A DNA stretch of 40,670 nt from Micromonospora sp. C95. Lineage in GTDB: Bacteria > Actinomycetota > Actinomycetes > Mycobacteriales > Micromonosporaceae. Positions 1-6,712 of the stretch are shown in pieces. The notes under the pieces were generated by a model. It saw only the letters and a list, made by a program, of their open reading frames with translations. It ran no database searches and had not been told where the DNA came from. The first letter of the stretch is position 1. The number at the start of each line of letters is the position of its first letter. The position numbers and the translations under genes were made by a program. The stretch is taken from the NCBI RefSeq assembly GCF_018070465.1, contig NZ_JAGPXT010000038.1, forward strand, positions 1 through 40,670. Direction: 5' to 3'.

Positions 1-9
1 CCCCCGCGC

Positions 10-79
10 CGATCTTGCACTTATGGTCGCGACAAAAGGGATGAAAGCGGTGTTACTGCCGACCAAAACTGCAAGATCG
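10..79. repeat. 70-bp palindromic intergenic element, copy 1
   Basis: The element starts CGATCTTGCACTT and ends with the near reverse complement CTGCAAGATCG, with GGTCG and CGACC further in. The arms pair over about 20 bp with two mismatches around a unique centre. A second copy of exactly the same length lies at 40587-40656. It resembles a REP/MITE-like dispersed element. I recall similar elements between genes in Micromonospora genomes, but copy number was not checked. Confidence 0.75.
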
Positions 80-87
80 GCGAGGAA

Positions 88-118
88 GGGTGTGGGTGGG
101 TGGGGTGGGGGGGTGGGG
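88..118 (+). other. G-quadruplex-prone G-run cluster
   Basis: Six runs of three or more G are separated by one to three bases directly after repeat copy 1. This satisfies the usual G3N1-7 quadruplex pattern. It lies downstream of the GT87 gene, which reads toward it from the right. Whether it folds or acts in termination is unknown. Confidence 0.5.
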
Positions 119-204
119 CGGCCCACCGTGCTGCCGACGCGGAGGGCCGCCCTTCACCGGGGGATATCGGTGTTTGTGGGGCCTCGGTGAGACTATGGGG
201 CAGG

Positions 205-1500
205 TTACCGAGGAATGGGAGTCTCGGGAAGAGTGTCCGACTTTGTGGGCTGGTGGCTCGGCATGCGGGCGGGACCACGCACCGGCAGGACGACGAGCAG
301 CACCAGGCAGAGCCACACGTACGCGTTGCGGAGCAGGAACTCCCACGGGCTGCCGGTGGGCGACGGCGTGATTCCCCAGTCGTAGAAGGACACCACTCCG
401 TACACGATGATCGAGGTGACGCTCACGGCGAGGATCACCATCCGGCGGCGTCGGCGGGCCCCCGCGGCGGTGCGCGGGTCGGTACCCAACGCGGTGTCGG
501 CCAGGATCACCACCGCCGGGATGAACCAGTAGATGTGGTGTGTCCAGGTGATCGGGCTGATCAGCGCCGCCACCAGGCCGGTAAGCGTCAGGCCGGTCAG
601 CGCGTCCCCGGCCTGCGACGCCCGCACCGCCCGCCACAACCCGTACCCGCTGACCACGGCGACCAGGAGCAGCCACACCAGCCGGTTCGGCTCCTCCGGA
701 GCGATGAGCCGGCTCAGCAGTCCGAACAGTGACTGGTTGCCGGTGTAGTCGGTGCGACCGACCCGGTCGGTGGCCCACAACTCGTGCGTCCAGAACCGCC
801 ACGAATCACCGGGAGCCACCGCCGCGGCGAGCAGGGTCGCCCCGGCCGCGGTCGCCCCGGCCACCACCGCCGCCCGCCACCGCCGGGTGGCCAGCAGGTA
901 GATCACGAAGATGGCCGGGAACAGCTTGAGCGCCGCCGCCAACCCGACGCCCACCCCGGCCCAGCGGCTGTCGCGGGGTACGGCGAACAGCAGGTCGGCC
1001 AGGATCAGCACCACCAGCAGCATGTTGATCTGCCCGAAGGTGATCGTCTCCCGGGTGCTCTCCACACCGAGCACGATCAGCACGCCCACCACGAGGGTGA
1101 ACAGGTGCGGTAGCCGGTGTCGACGGATCACCGGGTCGAGTAGCCACTTCGTGGTGACCACCACGCCGAGCAGGGTAAGCCCGGTGAAGATCGCCACGGT
1201 GGCGCCCAACTTCAGCCAGGAGAACGGCAGCAGGACCAGCGCGGCGAACGGCGGATAGGTGAAGAACAACTCGCCCTGCACCCGGTCCGGCTGTGCGTAG
1301 TCGTACAGCGGGTTGCCAGCAGCCCACCAGTCCATGGCCGCCATGTAGATCTTCAGGTCGAAGAAGTCGTGGGTGCGTCCCGGCAGGTAGAGAGCCGGGA
1401 GCGCCGCCGCCAACGCCAGCGCTCCCACGACCCGGCGGGCCGTGCGGCTGCCCGGGTCGTCCAGGTCGACGCAGGGTGGTGTGGCGGGTTCGGCGGGCAC
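205..1500 (-). CDS. GT87-type (DUF2029) membrane glycosyltransferase
   Basis: The product is 431 residues with about ten hydrophobic segments. It fits the GT87/DUF2029 polyprenol-phosphate-mannose-dependent mannosyltransferases of actinobacteria, GT-C enzymes that extend lipoglycans or phosphatidylinositol mannosides on the outer membrane face. After the first membrane segment comes an acidic-aromatic loop (HDFFDLKIYMAAMDWWAAGN), as is typical of the family. The open frame runs further upstream, to 1806, but that part overlaps orn and has no family character. I therefore start at the GTG at 1500, seven bases after a TAAGGT that could be a -10 element or contain an AAGG Shine-Dalgarno. The gene diverges from orn across 73 bp. 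The exact sugar acceptor cannot be told from sequence. Confidence 0.85.
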   Translation of the reverse strand: MPAEPATPPCVDLDDPGSRTARRVVGALALAAALPALYLPGRTHDFFDLKIYMAAMDWWAAGNPLYDYAQPDRVQGELFFTYPPFAALVLLPFSWLKLGATVAIFTGLTLLGVVVTTKWLLDPVIRRHRLPHLFTLVVGVLIVLGVESTRETITFGQINMLLVVLILADLLFAVPRDSRWAGVGVGLAAALKLFPAIFVIYLLATRRWRAAVVAGATAAGATLLAAAVAPGDSWRFWTHELWATDRVGRTDYTGNQSLFGLLSRLIAPEEPNRLVWLLLVAVVSGYGLWRAVRASQAGDALTGLTLTGLVAALISPITWTHHIYWFIPAVVILADTALGTDPRTAAGARRRRRMVILAVSVTSIIVYGVVSFYDWGITPSPTGSPWEFLLRNAYVWLCLVLLVVLPVRGPARMPSHQPTKSDTLPETPIPR

Positions 1501-1561
1501 GGGGAAGACCTTAGCGGTCGGTGACCGTGACGGCGCGGAGCCACGAGACTTGGGCTGCGCG

Positions 1562-1567
1562 TAGGCT
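1562..1567 (+). promoter_or_regulatory. Putative -10 element of a leaderless orn transcript
   Basis: TAGGCT (TAnnnT) ends six bases before the GTG of orn, and no Shine-Dalgarno is visible. This spacing would put the transcription start on the start codon. No good -35 is visible. Confidence 0.45.
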
Positions 1568-1573
1568 GTCCCG

Positions 1574-2164
1574 GTGGCTGATCTTCTCGTCTGGATCGAC
1601 TGTGAGATGACCGGGCTGGACCTCGGTGGCGACAAACTGATCGAGGTCGCCGCGCTGGTCACCGACCCCGACCTCAACGTGCTCGGTGACGGCATCGACG
1701 TGGTGATCCACGCTGACGACGCCGCGCTGGACGCGATGCCCGAGATCGTCCGGACGATGCACGGCAAGTCGGGGCTTACCGACGAGGTGCGCCGCTCCAC
1801 CGTCACCCTGGCCGAGGCGGAGGAGCGGGTGCTCGACTACGTCACCCGCCACGTCAAGGATCCGCGTACCGCGCCGCTGTGTGGCAACTCGATCGCCACC
1901 GACCGTGGTTTCATCGCCCGGGACATGCCCCGCCTCGACGCCCACCTGCACTACCGCATGATCGACGTCTCCTCGATCAAGGAACTGTGCCGCCGCTGGT
2001 ATCCGCGGGTGTACTTCGGTCAGCCGCAGAAGGGCCTGGCGCACCGGGCCCTGGCCGACATCCGGGAGAGCATCCGGGAGCTGGAGTACTACCGGCGCAC
2101 CATCTTCGTCCCCCTGCCCGGACCCGACGTGGAGAGCGCCAAGGCGATCGCCGGCGAACTCTGA
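1574..2164 (+). CDS. orn: Oligoribonuclease (DEDDh 3'-5' exoribonuclease)
   Basis: This is a 196-residue cytoplasmic enzyme that degrades two- to five-nucleotide RNAs, including pGpG from c-di-GMP turnover, to mononucleotides. Length and sequence match the Orn family. The N-terminal exonuclease motif is WIDCEMTGLD, with metal ligands D9 and E11. It also has the family's GNSIATDRGFIARDMP segment, the YRMIDVSSIKEL segment and the terminal HRALADIRESIRELEYYR motif that supplies the catalytic His and Asp. GTG at 1574 is the natural start because the family begins just before the DCEMTGLD motif. The divergent GT87 gene is its upstream neighbour, and tRNA-His follows. Confidence 0.97.
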   Translation: MADLLVWIDCEMTGLDLGGDKLIEVAALVTDPDLNVLGDGIDVVIHADDAALDAMPEIVRTMHGKSGLTDEVRRSTVTLAEAEERVLDYVTRHVKDPRTAPLCGNSIATDRGFIARDMPRLDAHLHYRMIDVSSIKELCRRWYPRVYFGQPQKGLAHRALADIRESIRELEYYRRTIFVPLPGPDVESAKAIAGEL

Positions 2165-2250
2165 CCGCCCCGGCTGCCGCGCGGCCTGCCTGTCGCGGAC
2201 CGGTCCCGTCCCGGCGGCAACCCGGTGGACGTGGTCGGCCGTGGTGGGGG

Positions 2251-2256
2251 TATGAT
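2251..2256 (+). promoter_or_regulatory. Putative -10 box of tRNA-His
   Basis: TATGAT is close to the sigma-70-type consensus and lies 44 bp before the mature tRNA end. A weak -35 candidate, TGGACG, lies at 2226-2231 with a 19-bp spacer. Confidence 0.5.
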
Positions 2257-2300
2257 TTCACCGCACCCGCCCCGGGCGATCGACCGGGCGCGGCGGCATG

Positions 2301-2376
2301 GTGGCTGTAGCTCAGTTGGCAGAGCACCGGGTTGTGGTCCCGGTTGTCGTGGGTTCAATTCCCATCAGTCACCCCA
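2301..2376 (+). tRNA. tRNA-His (anticodon GTG)
   Basis: The cloverleaf is complete. The acceptor stem pairs GTGGCTG (2301-2307) with CAGTCAC (2366-2372). The anticodon stem CCGGG/CCCGG encloses loop TTGTGGT, with anticodon GTG at 2334-2336. The T arm contains GGTTCAATTCC. Discriminator C73 (2373) is followed by an encoded CCA, and a G sits at 2300 in the -1 position. The G-1:C73 pair is the hallmark of tRNA-His. Confidence 0.97.
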
Positions 2377-2380
2377 CCGG

Positions 2381-2408
2381 TCAGGCCCCCTCCGCGGAGG
2401 GGGCCTGA
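2381..2408 (+). terminator. Terminator hairpin after tRNA-His
   Basis: A perfect 28-bp GC-rich palindrome, TCAGGCCCCCTCC joined to its complement, starts five bases after the tRNA CCA. There is no long U tract, as is common in actinomycetes. It also lies beyond the 3' end of the convergent L,D-transpeptidase gene and may serve both. Confidence 0.8.
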
Positions 2409-2534
2409 CGCTTTCGGAGTACCCGGCAGCCGGGTCTGCGGGGAGCAGCCACCCCGGATGCGGCATGACGCGGTATGCCCGCCGACGGAGGCCGCAGGTT
2501 GCGGCATGTCGTGGCACCGGTGCCGGCGTGAGGG

Positions 2535-3803
2535 TCAGGCGCCAGGGGCCTCGCTCGCCTCGACGTCTGGGTTGGTCTCGTCGTTCGCTGCCGGCTCGTA
2601 CGGCAGGGCGCTGCCCTTGACGTACTCCTCCCAGCTGACGTTCCAGTCGGTCCAGCCGTTGCCGAGCTGGAGCTTGCGCTCGGTGCCCTTGACCACGATC
2701 GGGTCACCGACCTTCGTGTTCTTGAACAGCCAGGCGCCGTTGGCCATTGAGACGTTCACGCAGCCGTGCGAGACGTTCGTCGTGCCCTGCTGCCCCTCCG
2801 ACCAGGGTGCCGCGTGGATGAACTCGCCACCCCAGGTGAGCCGCTGCGCGTAGTCGATCTTCGTCCGGTAGCCGTCCTCGGGGCCCAGCTCGTCGTACGT
2901 GTCGAAGACCGTCTTGCGCAGCTTCTCCATCACCACCATGGTGCCGCTGGAGGACGGGGTGCTCTTCTTGCCCAGGCTCACCGGGATCGTCTTGATCTTC
3001 TCGCCGTTCTTGGTGACGATCATCCGCTTGGTCCGGTTGTCCACCGTCATCAGCAGCTCCGGGCCGATGGCGATGTCGACGGTCAGGTCGGCCCGGCCGT
3101 ACCAGCCGTCGCCGAGTGGCAGCCCGCCGGCCTGCACCCGGTACGACACCTTGCTGCCGGCCTGCCAGAACTCCTTCGGCCGGTACCGGATCTCGGTGGG
3201 GCTGACCCAGTGCCAGATGCCCTCCTGGGCTGGCTCCGAGGTCACCGTCATCCGGCGTTGCAGGTCGGCGCGGTACTTCTCCGGGATCTCCCGGCCGAAC
3301 TTGACGATAAGCGGCATGGCCACCCCGACCGTCTGGTCGTCGCCGAGGAAGCTGCTGATGCGTACCTGGTTCTCCGGCTTCTCCATCACGGTGAAGGCGC
3401 TTGTCGCGGTCGCCGGCAGGCCGTCGTCGCCGGTCGCGGTGACGGTGGCGGTGTACGTGGCGCCGTAGGTCAACGCCGCCGCCGGCAGCCAACTGCGGCC
3501 GTCGGCGGCGAGGTCACCCTCGACCGACTCGCCCTCGGCGTCGGTCAGCTCGACCGTGACGTCCTCGGCCTGCTCGGCGGCGAAGGCGATCGCCGTCGAC
3601 GCCGGCACCTCCGTGGCGTCCGCCGCCGGCTCGCTGATGCTCACCGACGCCTTCGCGGCCGGCTGGTCGGCACCGTCCTGCCAACCCGGCCCCTTGTCGC
3701 CACCCTTACCGCCGGTGCAGGCGGAGGTCAGTGCCAACGTCACGGCGAGCAGGCCCGCGGCGAGCACCTCCCGCCGCCGGTTGCGCTGGTCCCGAATCCG
3801 CAT
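2535..3803 (-). CDS. Lipoprotein L,D-transpeptidase, Ig-like plus YkuD domains (paralog 1)
   Basis: This 422-residue exported enzyme should form 3-3 peptidoglycan cross-links. It has a lipoprotein signal (basic start, hydrophobic stretch, SAC cysteine before a Gly/Lys-rich linker). Two bacterial Ig-like domains follow, as in mycobacterial Ldt enzymes. The C-terminal YkuD domain carries HAAPWSEG and the catalytic SHGCVNVSMANGAWLF motif with nucleophile Cys348. It ends with the aromatic C-terminal subdomain (NGWTDWNVSWEEYVKGSALP) of this actinobacterial class. I chose ATG 3803 over the upstream ATG 3851 because GAGGAC precedes it and the signal peptide starts there. A paralog lies 125 bp upstream on the same strand. 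Beta-lactam tolerance is a known consequence of such enzymes in mycobacteria; it is only inference here. Confidence 0.93.
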   Translation of the reverse strand: MRIRDQRNRRREVLAAGLLAVTLALTSACTGGKGGDKGPGWQDGADQPAAKASVSISEPAADATEVPASTAIAFAAEQAEDVTVELTDAEGESVEGDLAADGRSWLPAAALTYGATYTATVTATGDDGLPATATSAFTVMEKPENQVRISSFLGDDQTVGVAMPLIVKFGREIPEKYRADLQRRMTVTSEPAQEGIWHWVSPTEIRYRPKEFWQAGSKVSYRVQAGGLPLGDGWYGRADLTVDIAIGPELLMTVDNRTKRMIVTKNGEKIKTIPVSLGKKSTPSSSGTMVVMEKLRKTVFDTYDELGPEDGYRTKIDYAQRLTWGGEFIHAAPWSEGQQGTTNVSHGCVNVSMANGAWLFKNTKVGDPIVVKGTERKLQLGNGWTDWNVSWEEYVKGSALPYEPAANDETNPDVEASEAPGA

Positions 3804-3928
3804 GGTGTCCTCACAGTCGTGGTCCGCTTCCCGTCCACATCTCTGACGCACCAGTTCACGTACCCGTTGCGCCTAGTGAACCGAAACACGTGGAGCGGGA
3901 TGTCCGGATAGTGACATATTTCGTCCGG

Positions 3929-5182
3929 TCATACGGCCGGACCGGCGCCACCGTCCGGAACGGGCAGCGCACTGCCCTTGACGAACTCCGACCAGCTCAG
4001 GTTCCACGCCGTCCAACCGTTGCCGGCCGCCAGCTTGCGTTCGGTGCCGGTGATGGTGATCGGGTCGCCGATCTTCGTGCGTTGGAAGAGCCATCGAGCG
4101 TTCGCCATCGAGATGTTGACGCACCCGTGCGACACATTCTGCCGCCCCTGGACATTCTCCGACCAGGGTGCCGCGTGGATGTACTCGCCGCCCCAGGTGA
4201 GTCGCTGGGCGAACTCGATGTCGGTGACGTACCGGTTCTCCGGATCCGGGTCGTCCATCGTGTCGAAGACTGTCGCTTCCTTCTTCTCCATCACCACGAG
4301 CGTGCCACTGGACGAGGGGGTCTTCTTCTTGCCCAGGCTGACCGGCAACGTCTTGACCAGCTGCCCGTCCTCGTACACCCGCATCTGCTTGTCGGAGTTG
4401 GTGACCTTCATCTCGAAGGCCGAGCCGATCTTCGCGGTGGCGTTGCGGTCGACGTTGCCGTACCTGCCGTTGCTCAGCGGGATGCCGGCCAGGGCGATGC
4501 GTACGGTCAACTTGGTGCCGGCCTTCCAGTACTCCGGTGCGCGGTAGTACGCCTGCGTACCGTTGCTCACCCAGTGCCAGGCGCCCGGCTGCGGCGGGTC
4601 GGTCTGCACGAACATCCGCTTCTGCACCTTGGCCCGGTCCTTGGCCGGGATACCCGGGTGGAACTCCGCCACCACCGGCATCGCCACCCCGTACGTCCGG
4701 TCGTCGAACAGGTACAACCCGGAGGTGATCATCGAGCCGGGCTTGGCCATCGTGGTGAACGTGCTGGTGCCCTCGCTGACCGCGCCGTCCGGCCCCTTCG
4801 CGGAGACGGTCGCGGTGTAACGGGTGGACCACTTCAACGGCGCCGACGGAACCCACGAGGACCCGTCCGTACGCAGCTTGCCCTTGACGGTCTTGCCGTC
4901 CTCGGTCTTGAGCGTGACCTGCGACACCTCGCCGCCGTCCGGCAGCTTCGCGCCGATCTCCACGCTGACCGGCCGGTTCTTCGCCCCGTCGGCCGGACTC
5001 ACCGTCAGCGGCGGACCACTCGACACCTCCGGTGCGCCCGGTGCCCCCGGCGTCCCGGTGCCGGTCGCACCAGGGGTCTGGCCGGGTACGAACTCGGCCG
5101 GTGCGCGCTCCTCGCCGCAGCCCGACAACGCCAGCGACGCCACCAGCCCCAAGACCACCCCGGCCCGCGCGAACCTGCCCAT
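3929..5182 (-). CDS. Lipoprotein L,D-transpeptidase (paralog 2)
   Basis: The 417-residue product has the same layout as paralog 1. A lipobox (LALSGC) is followed by a Pro/Gly/Thr-rich linker, two Ig-like domains and a YkuD domain with YIHAAPWSEN and SHGCVNISMANARWLF (nucleophile Cys354). The C-terminal tail NGWTAWNLSWSEFVKGSALP is nearly the same as in its neighbour, so the pair arose by tandem duplication. The start at ATG 5182 is preceded by GGTGGG and places the signal peptide correctly; the earlier in-frame ATG (5215) would add eleven residues before it. The long 125-bp gap to the next gene suggests separate or weakly coupled transcription. Confidence 0.92.
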   Translation of the reverse strand: MGRFARAGVVLGLVASLALSGCGEERAPAEFVPGQTPGATGTGTPGAPGAPEVSSGPPLTVSPADGAKNRPVSVEIGAKLPDGGEVSQVTLKTEDGKTVKGKLRTDGSSWVPSAPLKWSTRYTATVSAKGPDGAVSEGTSTFTTMAKPGSMITSGLYLFDDRTYGVAMPVVAEFHPGIPAKDRAKVQKRMFVQTDPPQPGAWHWVSNGTQAYYRAPEYWKAGTKLTVRIALAGIPLSNGRYGNVDRNATAKIGSAFEMKVTNSDKQMRVYEDGQLVKTLPVSLGKKKTPSSSGTLVVMEKKEATVFDTMDDPDPENRYVTDIEFAQRLTWGGEYIHAAPWSENVQGRQNVSHGCVNISMANARWLFQRTKIGDPITITGTERKLAAGNGWTAWNLSWSEFVKGSALPVPDGGAGPAV

Positions 5183-5321
5183 TCCCACCCCTGTCGTTGC
5201 GCACCTGGCGCACATCGTGCCGTATCGCTGCCGCCCGGCATCACCCCGGTCCCACGCTTTGCGAGGGATTTTTTCGCTAATGTCCGATAAGCTCGACCGA
5301 AGGGGTGACCCCGGGATCGGA

Positions 5322-5352
5322 TTGGAACCCGGTTCAGGGTGCGTGCTAGTGT
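5322..5352 (+). promoter_or_regulatory. Putative tRNA-Lys promoter
   Basis: A possible -35 TTGGAA (5322-5327) and -10 TAGTGT (5347-5352) lie 19 bp apart, 18 bp before the mature tRNA. The spacer is slightly long, so this is a tentative call. Confidence 0.4.
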
Positions 5353-5370
5353 TTCCCCCGTTGTCAGCGA

Positions 5371-5446
5371 GCGCCGCTAGCTCAACTGGCAGAGCAGCGG
5401 ACTCTTAATCCGCGGGTTCGGGGTTCGAGTCCCTGGCGGCGCACCA
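5371..5446 (+). tRNA. tRNA-Lys (anticodon CTT)
   Basis: The acceptor stem pairs GCGCCGC (5371-5377) with GCGGCGC (5436-5442). The anticodon stem GCGGA/TCCGC encloses loop CTCTTAA with CTT at 5404-5406. The T arm contains GGTTCGAGTCC. Discriminator A is followed by an encoded CCA. Confidence 0.97.
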
Positions 5447-5452
5447 ACGAGC

Positions 5453-5494
5453 AAGGCCCTGAACTGGTAGAACTCTGCCAGTCGGGGCCTTTTT
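5453..5494 (+). terminator. Rho-independent terminator after tRNA-Lys
   Basis: AAGGCCC pairs with GGGCCTT, with an inner ACTGG/CCAGT stem, followed by a run of five T. It starts seven bases after the tRNA CCA. Confidence 0.85.
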
Positions 5495-5648
5495 CGCGTA
5501 CGCGGATGGCGGGTGGTCGCTCGGTGGTCGCTCGGGAGCCGTTGGACGGCGGCGGCATCGGTGGGACGCGAGGCGATGCCGGCGGACAGATCCATAGATC
5601 ACGGGTGCGCTGGTGCCTGGTCGCTCTGGACGTGGATAGGGGCCGGTT

Positions 5649-6179
5649 GTGCGTCGGATCGTGCGTAGGTCGGTGCGGGCCATTCTTTTGAACGAGGAAG
5701 ACCGCCTCGTGCTGATCAAGCGAATCAAGTCCGGCCAGGCGCCGTACTGGACGACGCCGGGCGGTGGCGTGGAGTCGACGGATGGCTCTCTGGAGGCTGC
5801 GCTTCGTCGGGAGTTGCACGAAGAACTCGGTGCCGAGGCGGACCGGTTCGTCCAGGTGTTCCTGTTCACCGCTCCTGTTGGGGATGGTGGGCACTTCTTC
5901 GTCTGTCGGCTACTTGAGCTGCGGGAAGATGCTCGAACCGGGCCGGAGTTCGATGATCCCGCCATCGGGGCTGCGTGGGTGAGTGATCGGGGCGGTCTGC
6001 CCGAGGCCGCCGTGCGGCGGCGGTGGGCTCGCCCTTCCCCCGGCGAGCCCACCGCTCACCGTCTCGAACGGAAGTGCTGGCATGACGGTGTACGTCTCAC
6101 GTCACGCGAAAGCCGACCGTCTATGGCGACAGACGTTGACCACCGAGGGCCCTATGCCACAAACGACTCGACCGTCTGA
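5649..6179 (+). CDS. NUDIX hydrolase with atypical C-terminus
   Basis: The 176-residue product hydrolyses an unknown nucleoside-diphosphate-linked substrate. Residues 1-110 are a clear NUDIX fold: strands VRAILLNEEDRLVLIKR, then PYWTTPGGGVE (G38-E42) and the helix REL-HEELG (R54-G61) that binds magnesium. The Glu normally six residues after the first box Gly is replaced within VESTDGS. I recall this variant from actinomycete relatives. After about residue 105 the sequence no longer resembles a NUDIX end. It becomes Arg-rich, crosses a strong hairpin (6021-6054) and overlaps the next gene. The 3' end was therefore probably lost or shifted. GTG 5649 follows AGGGG by five bases. Confidence 0.8.
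   Translation: MRRIVRRSVRAILLNEEDRLVLIKRIKSGQAPYWTTPGGGVESTDGSLEAALRRELHEELGAEADRFVQVFLFTAPVGDGGHFFVCRLLELREDARTGPEFDDPAIGAAWVSDRGGLPEAAVRRRWARPSPGEPTAHRLERKCWHDGVRLTSRESRPSMATDVDHRGPYATNDSTV
6021..6054. terminator. 13-bp perfect hairpin between NUDIX core and small-gene module
   Basis: CGGTGGGCTCGCC (6021-6033) pairs perfectly with 6042-6054 across an eight-base loop rich in C; the outer G-C pair extends it. There is no U tract. It lies inside the tail of the NUDIX frame and 27 bp before the next start. It most likely ends NUDIX transcription. The same CGGTGGGCTC stem recurs at 33007-33044. Confidence 0.6.
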
Positions 6180-6249
6180 TCCACCGCTGCTCACCCATGC
6201 CTGGCGTCAACTGTTCGAGCGGCAGGTCCGGGAAGCCGGCCGCCGATGA
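6082..6249 (+). CDS. Small conserved protein of two-gene module, copy A
   Basis: The 55-residue product is not recognised. It begins MTVYVSRHAK and ends with DPPLLTHAWRQLFERQVREA. A paralog at 11455-11619 shares the MT-Y-SR start and the DPPLLT-W-LF-QVRE end, so the frame is protein-coding despite its size. Its stop overlaps the next start in ATGA (6246-6249), which implies coupled translation. The conserved C-terminus and the neighbouring radical-SAM stump would fit a modified-peptide precursor or a recognition partner, but that is inference. It overlaps the doubtful tail of the NUDIX frame. Confidence 0.65.
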   Translation: MTVYVSRHAKADRLWRQTLTTEGPMPQTTRPSDPPLLTHAWRQLFERQVREAGRR

Positions 6250-6593
6250 CCGGCGACCGGGACCAGGGCCCGGCCCGAGCGAATGGTGCAGCCGTGTTCC
6301 GGCAGGAACATCTGCCAATGCAGCCGCTGTGGCTTTGCCGGCGGTGCGGTCAGCCGTGGCCGTGCGGCGCGGCGAAGCTCGCTCTCGCGGCCGAGTACCG
6401 GGACAGCCCGGTGAGCCTGTTTCTCTATCTGGCCAGCTGCCTGCACGACGCGATCGATGACCTGCACCGGCTCAATCCCAGTGCGGCGGGTGGTACCGCC
6501 GCACTGTTTGACCGGTTCCTCGGGTGGCCCGCCCGCACCCACGCCTACCGAGCCAACACCGCCACGGCGATCGGGAACGAGGAGACTTCGTGA
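6246..6593 (+). CDS. Small four-cysteine protein (WLCxxCGxPWPCG), copy A
   Basis: The 115-residue product has a compact cysteine motif, WLCRRCGQPWPCG (C31, C34, C40), and a further conserved Cys in YLASCLHDA (C65). Together these could bind zinc or an iron-sulfur cluster. A helical region (AAEYRDSPVSLFLYL ... DDLHRLNP) and LFDRFLGWP follow. The paralog at 11616-11966 keeps all four Cys and the same order. Similar short actinomycete proteins are, as I recall, sometimes labelled flavin reductase; nothing here supports that activity. It overlaps both neighbours by four bases (ATGA and GTGA), so it is the middle gene of a tightly coupled operon with a radical-SAM stump. Confidence 0.75.
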   Translation: MTGDRDQGPARANGAAVFRQEHLPMQPLWLCRRCGQPWPCGAAKLALAAEYRDSPVSLFLYLASCLHDAIDDLHRLNPSAAGGTAALFDRFLGWPARTHAYRANTATAIGNEETS

Positions 6594-6712
6594 ACGGCAT
6601 CGGCCTCATCAGCGTCAATCGTCAGCCGGCGATCGCCAGCACGTTCCACACACTGGTCGTGCGGCCCACCAGCTTCTGCGACCTCGACTGCACCTTCTCA
6701 ATCGTTGAGTAG
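6590..6712 (+). pseudogene. Truncated radical-SAM gene (N-terminal stump)
   Basis: A GTG at 6590 overlaps the previous stop (GTGA) and is preceded by GGAG. Forty residues follow, ending FHTLVVRPTSFCDLDCTFS plus five unrelated residues and a stop. The part LVVRPTSFCDLDCTF matches the start of the radical-SAM/SPASM fold, where CxxxCxxC should read CDLDCTFC. The third cluster Cys and the remaining 300 or more residues are missing. Homology stops near 6696, exactly where the oppositely oriented PucR-like gene ends (6698-6700). The gene was thus probably interrupted when the PucR-oxidase block was joined here. The peptide cannot be an active enzyme. Confidence 0.65.

Noticed and set aside
1501..1806. 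N-terminal extension of the GT87 frame
   Set aside because: It overlaps orn on the other strand and lacks membrane or family character.
5509..5535. Short tandem repeat GGTGGTCGCTC twice after tRNA-Lys
   Set aside because: Only two short units in GC-rich DNA; not a CRISPR or iteron array.
5371..5650. tRNA-Lys as an integration site for a mobile element
   Set aside because: No integrase, excisionase or second copy of the tRNA 3' end was found nearby.
6021..6054. Riboswitch before the small-gene module
   Set aside because: It is a single simple hairpin without conserved aptamer structure; a terminator is the simpler reading.
6246..6593. Four-Cys protein as a WhiB-type regulator
   Set aside because: The Cys spacing and the G[VI]WGG turn of WhiB are absent.
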